The translations under genes were made by a program, and so were the position numbers. A stretch of DNA of 64,000 nucleotides from Arthrobacter sp. AQ5-05 (GTDB lineage Bacteria > Actinomycetota > Actinomycetes > Actinomycetales > Micrococcaceae): positions 122,109-186,108 of the forward strand of contig NZ_QMKQ01000005.1 in the NCBI RefSeq assembly GCF_003287975.1. Reading direction: 5' to 3'. Position 1 is the stretch's first letter. The number at the start of each line of letters is the position of its first letter. Positions 26,119 to 34,850 of the stretch are shown in pieces. Under the pieces are notes generated by a model. It ran no database searches. It was not told where the DNA came from and worked only from the letters and a program-made list of their open reading frames with translations.

Positions 26119-26943
26119 ATGAATGAAAAGATCCCGAACGAACCGCACAAGGCAGTCTTGCGCACCGCGGTGGCCGCCACCGTCCTGATCGCCGTGGGCG
26201 CGTTCGTGCTGTCCTTCGCGGCCTTGACCGATCTGGCGCAGCGTTCGGGCATCGACGCGAACCTGGCGTGGATCTGGCCGATCATCATTGACGGCATGAT
26301 CGTGGCCTCCACCGTGGCCATCGTCGCACTCAACGGCCACAACCGCCGCGCGATGATCTATCCCTGGACGCTGCTGTTCTTCGGCGCCATCGTCTCCACC
26401 GCCGCGAACTCGACCCACGCGATCCTCACGGTCGACTCGATCTCCAACGGCGTGCCTCCGCTCGTCTCGGCACTCGTGGCCGCGATGCCTCCTGTGGTTC
26501 TGCTGGCCATCACCCACCTGACGGTGCACATGTACCAGAAGAAGGCCGAAGCCGCCGAACTGCGCGCGGCCGCGGATTACGACGAAGAGGCCGTCGAATC
26601 CGAGAAGTACGGACTTGCCTACGACGACGGTTTCCAGGCGGCCATGAACGATGCGCAGGCTGCCGAGGCCGAGCGCCTCGCCGCAGCCAAGGACCAACTG
26701 GCCGAGGCCACCGCACGGGCCCGCGCCGAGGGTCTCGCCGAGGCCAAGAGGGCTCCCGCCGCCGCGATGGCCGGCGCAAGCGCCGCGTCGAACGCCGCAG
26801 CCAAGGCCGGCGCCGCAAAGAACCAGGCGGCTTCGTCGAACGGAGCCAAGCCCGTGGCCTCCGGCAAGGTGCAGGCCATGGCCGGCACCGGCGCTTCCCC
26901 GCTCTATGACGAGGTTGCCCAGTCGCTGGATTCCAAGAGCTGA
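26119..26943 (+). CDS. DUF2637 membrane protein with long Ala/Glu/Lys-rich tail
   Basis: A 274-residue protein. Four membrane helices (about 12-37, 46-66, 77-95, 105-125) carry the DUF2637 pattern AWIWPIIIDGMIVASTVAIVAL and STAANSTHAIL. Then comes a charged coiled-coil-like tail of about 145 residues (EAERLAAAKDQLAEATARARAEG), ending low-complexity. DUF2637 proteins are common on actinobacterial integrative/conjugative elements (SpdB-like) but also occur in core chromosomes; no other transfer gene lies nearby. ATG chosen at MNEKIPNEP. Function unknown. Confidence 0.8.
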   Translation: MNEKIPNEPHKAVLRTAVAATVLIAVGAFVLSFAALTDLAQRSGIDANLAWIWPIIIDGMIVASTVAIVALNGHNRRAMIYPWTLLFFGAIVSTAANSTHAILTVDSISNGVPPLVSALVAAMPPVVLLAITHLTVHMYQKKAEAAELRAAADYDEEAVESEKYGLAYDDGFQAAMNDAQAAEAERLAAAKDQLAEATARARAEGLAEAKRAPAAAMAGASAASNAAAKAGAAKNQAASSNGAKPVASGKVQAMAGTGASPLYDEVAQSLDSKS

Positions 26944-27188
26944 TCCACCGGGGAACCTTGCCGCAACGGCCAGGTGGGTGGCCGAGGCAGGCCGGCCAAG
27001 CCCGCGTTCCGGTGTTGCCGGGGGGACCGCCCCCAGCGCCGGGCCGCGGGCTTTTCCGTCCACGGGCGCCATCATGTGGGGACGTGATTTGCGCCCCCGT
27101 GCCGCGCCTTCGCGGTGCCGCGCCGGTGCCGGTTGATAGGCTGATCCAAGAGCACCCCCAACCAGCCGTTTGTATGTAGGAGGCACGT

Positions 27189-28484
27189 GTGGGCACCCCC
27201 TGGGAAACCCTGGATGAATCATTGCGCGTAGAAGTCAGCGCGAGTGTGGAGCGCTATGCCGCAGCCCGCCCGATGCTCGAACGCGTTGCAGAGTCCATGC
27301 GGACCCGGATCGAGTCGCTTTTCGACGAGACGGAGAATACCCCGCTGTTTGTCGTCAGCCGGGTCAAGACCGTGGCGTCCTTCCGCGACAAGGCCTCCCG
27401 CATGCTGGTGGGCGAGGAGGGCGAGGAGCCGGCCCTGGAGTTCCCCAACCCGTTGCGCGAGATCCACGACCTGGTGGGCGTGCGCGTCATCGTCAAGCTG
27501 CCGCACGAGATCCGCGAGGCGGCCAACCTGATCAAGCGCCGCCGCTCCGACTTCGACTGCCGCTCGGACCGGGAGAAGGACATCGGCTCGGTGGAGTCGG
27601 GCACCTACGGGTATTCCTCGCGCCACCTGATCCTCAAGACCCGCGGCGAGGAAGTGGTCCGCGACTTCCAGGCGAAGCTCGGCGGGGATATCCGCATCAC
27701 CGGGAACTTCGTCTTCGAGGTGCAGATCCGCACCATCCTGTCCCACGCATGGAGCGAGATCGAGCACGACATCCGCTTCAAGAACGCCGAGCCGCGCGCC
27801 TGGAGCCCGCACATCGACAGGCAGTTCACCGCCACCGCCGCGATGCTCGAGGCGGTGGAAGACCAGTTCTCCGAGCTGCACGAACGCTTCCAGACCGTCA
27901 CCGGGTTCTGGGACGCGGAGGGCGAGGGCGCGGTGCCGCTGACCGCCGAGCGCATCCAATTCATCTGGCAGACGCTGCTGCCGCACGTGGACCGCAAGTC
28001 CGACGACGACTGGGGCTGGGCCGCGGAACTGCTGGCCGCCCACGATCTTTCCGGCACCCGGGAATTTGCCGAGCTGCTCCAACCCAATGTCATCACCTCG
28101 GTGCGCGCGGCCCTGGACCATCGCTACTCGCCGGGCCCTGACCGGTTGCTCGACGACGTGCTGCTCTGGCACTACGGCACCCACCACATCCAGGCCACCA
28201 GCGGCGGGGATGCGCACCGCGCCGATTCGTTGCGCCGCCGCCTGGTGCAGATGGACGCGTACCGGGCCAAGCAGGCGGCGTACAAGCCCGCTCCGGCGCC
28301 CGTGGCCGGGCCAGCCGCATCGACGGCCAAGCCAGCTGAGGCACAGGTGGAGAAGGTCGATGCGAAGGTGGATCCGAAGCCGGAAACCAAGGCCGACCCA
28401 AAGCCGGACTCCAAGGTCACCTCCAAGTCCGCCGGAGCGAAGGCCGAGCCCCAGCCAACCAAGGGCGGCAACGCCAGGTCCTGA
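27189..28484 (+). CDS. RelA/SpoT synthetase-domain protein ((p)ppGpp synthetase-like)
   Basis: A 431-residue protein with a stringent-response nucleotidyltransferase core at about residues 35-215: SRVKTVASFRDK, DLVGVRVIVKL, SGTYGYSSRHLILK (Y/H of the fold) and FEVQIRTILSHAWSEIEHDIRFK. No N-terminal HD hydrolase and no TGS or ACT domain is present, so it is a small-alarmone-synthetase type rather than Rel. After about 230 residues of helical region, the last 70 residues are a Lys/Pro/Ala/Asp repeat-like tail (PKPETKADPKPDSK). GTG start with a strong AGGAGG. It would pyrophosphorylate GDP/GTP from ATP; activity untested. Confidence 0.85.
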   Translation: MGTPWETLDESLRVEVSASVERYAAARPMLERVAESMRTRIESLFDETENTPLFVVSRVKTVASFRDKASRMLVGEEGEEPALEFPNPLREIHDLVGVRVIVKLPHEIREAANLIKRRRSDFDCRSDREKDIGSVESGTYGYSSRHLILKTRGEEVVRDFQAKLGGDIRITGNFVFEVQIRTILSHAWSEIEHDIRFKNAEPRAWSPHIDRQFTATAAMLEAVEDQFSELHERFQTVTGFWDAEGEGAVPLTAERIQFIWQTLLPHVDRKSDDDWGWAAELLAAHDLSGTREFAELLQPNVITSVRAALDHRYSPGPDRLLDDVLLWHYGTHHIQATSGGDAHRADSLRRRLVQMDAYRAKQAAYKPAPAPVAGPAASTAKPAEAQVEKVDAKVDPKPETKADPKPDSKVTSKSAGAKAEPQPTKGGNARS

Positions 28485-28602
28485 TGTGGCCGGGCGCCCG
28501 GCGGCGTGAGATTGGACGCATCTTCGGGCCAAAGGGCGGTTGACCCGCGTAGACTGGGTAGGTTGCCCAACAGGGCCGTACAACTTTACCGAAAGGGTCA
28601 CC

Positions 28603-30204
28603 GTGATTTCCGTTGCCGATTTGGAGCTGCGCGCCGGCGCACGCCTTCTCATGGAGGGCGTCTCGTTCCGCATCGACAAGGGCGACAAGATCGGCCTCGT
28701 CGGGCGCAATGGTGCCGGAAAGACCACCATGACCCGCGTGCTTGCCGGTGAGACGGCGCCCGCGGGCGGCTCGGTCACCTCCACCGGAACCATCGGCTAC
28801 CTGCCGCAGGACCCGCGCACCCCCAACATGGAGCAGCTGGCCCGCGACCGCATCCTGTCGGCCCGCGGCCTGGATGTCATCGTCGGCAAGCTCAAGAAGT
28901 GCCAGGACGACATGGCCTCCGAGAACCCCGCCGTGGCCGCGAAGGCCATGCGCCAGTACGACCGCATCGAGGCCGAGTTCATTGCCGGCGGCGGTTACGC
29001 GGCCGAGTCCGAGGCAGCGGCGATCTCCAACAACCTGGCCCTGCCCGAGCGCCTGCTCAACCAGGCGCTGTCCACCCTCTCCGGCGGCCAGCGCCGCCGC
29101 GTGGAGCTGGCCCGCATCCTGTATGCCGACGCCGAGACGCTGCTGCTCGATGAGCCCACCAACCACCTTGACGCCGACTCGATCACCTGGCTGCGCGGCT
29201 TCCTGGCCAACCACCAGGGCGGGCTGCTGGTCATCTCGCACGACACCTCGCTGCTTGAGGCCACCGTCAACAAGGTCATCCACCTCGATGCCAACCGCGC
29301 CACCATGGACGTGTACAACCTGGGCTGGAAGCGCTACCTGGCCCAGCGCGAGACCGACGAGCGGGCCCGCAAGCGCGAGCGCGCCAACACCGAAAAGAAG
29401 GCCACCACCTTGCTGGCGCAGGCCAACAAGATGAAGGCCCGCGCCTCGGGTGCCTCCGCCGCCCAGTCCATGCTCAAGCGCGTGGACCGGTTGATGGGCG
29501 GGCTGGACGAGGTCCGCGTCGCCGACCGTGTCGCAAACCTGCGCTTCCCGGATCCGGCCCCCTGCGGCAAGACCCCGCTGATGGCCGAGGGCCTGTCGAA
29601 GTCCTACGGTTCGCTGGAGATCTTCACCGACGTCTCCCTGGCCATCGACCGCGGTTCCAAGGTCGTCATCCTGGGCCTGAACGGCGCGGGCAAGACGACG
29701 CTGCTGCGCATGCTCGCCGGGGTGTCCAACCCCGACACCGGCGACCTGGTCCCGGGCCACGGCCTGAAGATCGGCTATTTCGCCCAGGAGCACGACACCC
29801 TGGACGTGGACCGCACGGTGCTTGAGAACATGCGCTCGGCCGCCCCGAGCCACATGGGTGACGCGGAGGTCCGCGGCATCCTGGGTTCCTTCATGTTCTC
29901 CGGCGACGACGTCTCCAAGCCCGCCGGAGTGCTCTCCGGCGGCGAGAAGACCCGCCTGGCGCTGGCCACGATCGTGGCTTCCAGCGCCAACGTGCTGCTG
30001 CTCGATGAGCCCACCAACAACCTGGACCCGGCCTCGCGCGCCGAGATCCTCGGCGCGCTGTCCAACTTCACGGGCGCCGTGGTCATGGTGTCCCACGACG
30101 AGGGCGCGGTTGCCGCACTGAACCCGGACCGCGTGGTGCTGCTGCCCGACGGCGACGAGGACTTGTGGAACGACTCCTACCTGGAGCTCGTCACCCTGGC
30201 CTAA
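28603..30204 (+). CDS. ABC-F family ATPase (ribosome-associated, EttA/Uup-like)
   Basis: A 533-residue soluble protein with two ABC cassettes and no membrane segment. Walker A motifs are GRNGAGKTT (about 34) and GLNGAGKTT (about 360). Signatures are LSGGQRRR and LSGGEKTR; Walker B motifs are LLLDEPTNHLD and LLLDEPTNNLD. A charged linker between the cassettes (ERARKRERANTEKKATTLL) is the P-site-tRNA-interaction motif region of ABC-F proteins. The GTG start follows GAAAGGG. The cytosolic role is translation-factor-like or antibiotic protection; which one cannot be told. Confidence 0.93.
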   Translation: MISVADLELRAGARLLMEGVSFRIDKGDKIGLVGRNGAGKTTMTRVLAGETAPAGGSVTSTGTIGYLPQDPRTPNMEQLARDRILSARGLDVIVGKLKKCQDDMASENPAVAAKAMRQYDRIEAEFIAGGGYAAESEAAAISNNLALPERLLNQALSTLSGGQRRRVELARILYADAETLLLDEPTNHLDADSITWLRGFLANHQGGLLVISHDTSLLEATVNKVIHLDANRATMDVYNLGWKRYLAQRETDERARKRERANTEKKATTLLAQANKMKARASGASAAQSMLKRVDRLMGGLDEVRVADRVANLRFPDPAPCGKTPLMAEGLSKSYGSLEIFTDVSLAIDRGSKVVILGLNGAGKTTLLRMLAGVSNPDTGDLVPGHGLKIGYFAQEHDTLDVDRTVLENMRSAAPSHMGDAEVRGILGSFMFSGDDVSKPAGVLSGGEKTRLALATIVASSANVLLLDEPTNNLDPASRAEILGALSNFTGAVVMVSHDEGAVAALNPDRVVLLPDGDEDLWNDSYLELVTLA

Positions 30205-30214
30205 ACCGGATTCG

Positions 30215-30266
30215 GCCCGCCTTCGTTCCCCTCCTGTGCCGTTGGCGCCCCGGGACGAAGGCGGGC
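30215..30266 (+). terminator. Terminator of the ABC-F gene
   Basis: GCCCGCCTTCGT (30215-30226) pairs exactly with ACGAAGGCGGGC (30255-30266), followed at once by TTTTT. It lies 11 bases after the stop codon. Confidence 0.9.
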
Positions 30267-30428
30267 TTTTTCGTGCCCGCGACGGTGGCGGACCGGCCGG
30301 CAGCGGGTGGATCGCTCGCCGGTGTCTTGCCCGCGATTCCGGCCGGACGGCCGTTTCGACGTACCCGCCCGCGCGCTTTTCGCAAGGGACGGAAAACCAT
30401 CCCCCCACCCTCGGGATGGAACCAACCG

Positions 30429-30895
30429 ATGGGCGCCAGCGAGTGGAACATCGGCCCCGCGGCAGATTCGGCGCAGCTGGTCGCCGGCTCGGGGCCGTTC
30501 GATTCCCCGGTCACCGGGCGCGGCGCGGGGGGCCTTCCTCCAGTTGCCCGGACACCACCTGCTGCTGGTGCGCTGCGGGAAAGGAACCGCGCTCGGATTC
30601 GTGTCGGGAGTGGTGATGCGGCACCCGGAGAAGGATGCGGAAATGTTCGTCTACGAACCGTTGGTGGATGGTGCTTTCAGGAGGCGGGGCATCGCCACGG
30701 CAATGTTGCGCGCCTTGGCTGCCCTCGGGCTGGAACTGGGCTGCACCGGCATGTGGACCGGCACCGAACGCACAAATACCGCGGCGCTGGCGGGCAATCG
30801 TTCACTCGGTGCCGTCGTGGATGCCGAATCGGTGTTCATCGAATGGGGCTCGCCGGAATGGCCCGTCGGGCATTTCACTGCACCGTATCCACCCC
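30429..30895 (+). pseudogene. GNAT N-acetyltransferase, frameshifted
   Basis: From ATG 30429 (GGGATGGA upstream) the frame reads MGASEWNIGPAADSAQLVAG, then garbles at a G6 run (30527-30532). In the +1 frame the acetyltransferase continues cleanly: FLQLPGHHLLLVRCGK, YEPLVDGAFRRRGIATAML (acetyl-CoA motif Q/RxxGxG/A region), TGTERTNTAALAGNRSLGA and VFIEWGSPEW. Removing one G restores the frame. After EW there is no in-frame stop before the reading enters antisense SURF1 sequence, suggesting a second lesion at the 3' end. A sequencing error can explain the G6 shift but not the missing stop. Confidence 0.75.
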
Positions 30896-30927
30896 GAAGG
30901 ATATGGAACCATCCGCCGGGCCCGGTT

Positions 30928-31854
30928 CTACTTGCTCCCGGGGATCCCGGCGTCCCTTTCGGCCGCCTGGCGTTCGAGCTCGTCCAGGTACGCGTCCTCG
31001 GTGGCCTCGTCGGTGGGGCTGCCGTCGCGGCGTACCAGCTTCTTGGGCCTCTTGCGCATGTGGTGCGCCTGGTGCAGCACCGGTTCCTCTCCGCGCAAGG
31101 CCGCCGCGGCAACCTCGTCGCGGTCTTCGCGGTTGATCCGCGCCTGCTGCTTGGCTGCATAGCCGAAACCCACAAAGACCAGCACGCCGAAGGCGAACCA
31201 TTGGAACATGTAGGACAGGTGCGGGCCCTCGTCCTCCTCGGGACGCTGCAGCTGGAGCGGTGCATCGGCCGCTGCCGGATCTTCCAGGTACATCAGCCCG
31301 TAGCTTCCGGTGGCCACCGGGTAGCCCAGCTGCTCCTGGTAGGTGGGCAGGTCGATCGAGGGCAGCTGGCCCTCGGGCGCCCCGCGGTCCAGCTTCGGCT
31401 CGCCGGCCTTGAGCCGGACGTCTACCTCGACGGTGCCGGCCGGGGGAGCGGGGACGGCGTCCGGGCGCCCGGCGTTGTTGTTGCCGATGGGTAGGAACCC
31501 GCGGTCCACGATCACCACCGTCCCCTCGAGGGTGCGGAAGGGAACCAGCACCTCGTAGCCCGGGCGGGAGCCGGAGATCCTGTTGCGCACCACGACCTGG
31601 TCCTCGGCGAGGTAGCTGCCGCGCAGGGAAACCGGGGTCCACTTGCTTTCGGCCGGCAACTGCTCGAAGAGCTGCCTTGCATCGGCGTATGGGACCGGTT
31701 CGGCGTCGTAGTTGCGTTTCACATGGGAAATCTCGGTCAGGGCGCCCTCGCGGCGGTCCATCTGCCATTTGCCCAGGAAGGTGAAGGTGGTGGCGAAGAG
31801 GCACACCAGGAGCAACCAGCCGATCCAGCGGGTGCTGGCCAGGAATCGATACAC
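30928..31854 (-). CDS. SURF1-family cytochrome oxidase biogenesis protein
   Basis: A 308-residue protein with SURF1 topology: one N-terminal helix (about 9-29), a large extracytoplasmic domain, and a second helix (about 219-238). Motifs are FLGKWQMDRR, VVVRNRISGSRPGYEVLVPF, VIVDRGFLPIGNN and SYMFQWFAFGVLVFVGFGY. It aids haem-copper oxidase (aa3) assembly in the membrane. A 70-residue basic/acidic cytoplasmic tail follows. The start GTG 31854 has GGAG upstream. It is last in an operon with two small genes on the reverse strand. Confidence 0.92.
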   Translation of the reverse strand: MYRFLASTRWIGWLLLVCLFATTFTFLGKWQMDRREGALTEISHVKRNYDAEPVPYADARQLFEQLPAESKWTPVSLRGSYLAEDQVVVRNRISGSRPGYEVLVPFRTLEGTVVIVDRGFLPIGNNNAGRPDAVPAPPAGTVEVDVRLKAGEPKLDRGAPEGQLPSIDLPTYQEQLGYPVATGSYGLMYLEDPAAADAPLQLQRPEEDEGPHLSYMFQWFAFGVLVFVGFGYAAKQQARINREDRDEVAAAALRGEEPVLHQAHHMRKRPKKLVRRDGSPTDEATEDAYLDELERQAAERDAGIPGSK

Positions 31855-31869
31855 GCTGCTTTGTTCTCC

Positions 31870-32123
31870 TTAGGAGGTGGTGCCGGGGTCGCTGTCAACG
31901 AGCGGCAGGCGCTCCTTGAAGAGCAGCCGCTCGGAGAGGTAGTTTTCGAGCCAGTCGGCGTGGTCGTCACAGGCCAGCCAGGTTTTTCGGCGTTCCGGGG
32001 TGTGGATCTTGGGGTTGTTCCACAGCAGCTGCACGGTGGCGTCGTTCCGGCAGCCCTTGCGCGAGCAGCGTGGGGGGCCGGTGGGACCCTGCGGTGCTCC
32101 GCCGCCCAGGGAGTCGAAGATGC

Positions 32124-32127
<4 letters not shown>
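31870..32127 (-). CDS. Small Cys/His protein of the SURF1 neighbourhood, hypothetical
   Basis: An 85-residue soluble protein. Cys in PRCSRKGCRNDA and the later LACDDHADW form a C-x4-C...C-x2-H pattern that could bind zinc. QLLWNNPKIHTPERRKTWLACDDH is conserved among actinobacterial homologues as I remember them. The start codon is TTG (32127-32125), overlapping the upstream DUF3099 stop in TTGA, so translation is coupled. It sits between DUF3099 and SURF1 genes; a link to oxidase assembly or metal handling is only suggested by context. Confidence 0.75.
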
Positions 32128-33704
<1,577 letters not shown>

Positions 33705-34186
33705 CGCCGGGCAAAGCGGACAGACCCGGCAGCGGGGGATAGCCAAAAGCAGGGTTTGACGGCCGTCACGGCATCCGTGGCGGCCGCACTTCCGTGCGCC
33801 TGGCTCCGCGGCGGCCGCGCCAGGCGAAAACATCGGGGTTCCTGGCTGCCTCACCCATTCATGCCTGTTCAGAACTATAGACAATTAATATATCTAGGTA
33901 AATTTTTGAGTTAGTCCAATTTTCAACCGGGTGCGTCATGCGCGATGCCCGCCTCCAATGAATGCCGCGGACACCGGAGGGCCCTGGGCCAACAACACAC
34001 CGGTGGCGGGGGAGAAGCAGCAAGTGGCACCGGTGTGCCGGCTCAAATGCCTGCGTTTTCAGCCGCGCGGTTCGCCGGATAGGACGTGCTCGCGCCGCAA
34101 CCAATAAACTGTTGGTGATACCGGCATCAAAACGGGTGCAGCCGCACCGCGTGCCTGCCGGGTTACGACGGGAAGAAGACGCCACC
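33705..34186. other. Intergenic region with an AT-rich island
   Basis: About 480 bases without a convincing gene. From 33870 to 33925 the sequence becomes strikingly AT-rich, unlike anything else in the window, and centres on an imperfect dyad TAGA...ATTAAT...TCTA (33878-33896). It may be an operator, an UP-like element or a binding site for an AT-hook or nucleoid protein. The rest is GC-rich and featureless. Confidence 0.5.
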
Positions 34187-34651
34187 ATGGAAACCCTCAA
34201 GGACCGACTCCGCGCGGACATGACCGCACACCTCAAGGCCGGCAACAAGGTCGAGCTGACCACCGTGCGCAACCTGCTCGGCGAGATCAACACCCGGGAA
34301 AAGGGCGGCAAGACGCCCATCGAACTCGACGATGCCGCCGTGGTTTCCCTGCTCCAGAAGGAAGCTGCGCGTCGCCACGAAACCGCCGTCACCTACACCA
34401 ACGCCGGACAGGGCGATCGTGCGGCCGCCGAGGAACAAGAAGCGGCCATCATCGAGGCGTACCTGCCTGCCGCGTTGAGCGAGGACGAGGCCAAGGCCAT
34501 CGTCGCGGAGGCCGTGGCAACGCTGCGGGCCGAGGGCAACGAGCTGGGCATGCGCCAGATGGGTTCGGTCATGAAGCTGGTCACCGAGAAGGTCGCCGGC
34601 CGCTTCGACGGCAAGGCGCTGAGCAACATGGTCCGCGCGGCACTGGCCTAA
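34187..34651 (+). CDS. GatB/YqeY domain protein
   Basis: A 154-residue all-helical protein: KDRLRADMTAHLKAGNKVELTTVRNLLGEI, VVSLLQKEAARRHETAVTYTNAGQGDRAAAEEQEAAIIEAYLP and the C-terminal MRQMGSVMKLVTEKVAGRFDGKALSNMV. This is the stand-alone YqeY family, sharing its fold with the tRNA-binding tail of GatB. Its role in tRNA or amidotransferase biology is proposed, not shown. ATG follows GGGAAGAAG. Cytosolic. Confidence 0.92.
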   Translation: METLKDRLRADMTAHLKAGNKVELTTVRNLLGEINTREKGGKTPIELDDAAVVSLLQKEAARRHETAVTYTNAGQGDRAAAEEQEAAIIEAYLPAALSEDEAKAIVAEAVATLRAEGNELGMRQMGSVMKLVTEKVAGRFDGKALSNMVRAALA

Positions 34652-34850
34652 GCCCGCCCGATCGCGCTGCCGGCACCGGGAGGGGCCGCCACAGCGAGGG
34701 CCGGCCGATGCGGACACGACCGGAAACGGGCAGCGGTTTCGGCGCGCCGGACGGATCGGAATGTGAAAACCCCGCCAGCGTGCCCCGGTAGCCTTGATGA
34801 GCCGCTGCGGCCACGCACCGGGAAACCATTCGACACGATGCGGGATCTGG

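Noticed and set aside
28540..28564. TTGACC...TAGGTT promoter for the ABC-F gene
   Set aside because: The spacer is only 13 bases, too short for a standard promoter; left unassigned.
30307..31494. One continuous 395-codon rightward gene
   Set aside because: Only about 30530-30880 is acetyltransferase-like. The first part is out of frame with the real start and the last part is antisense to SURF1.
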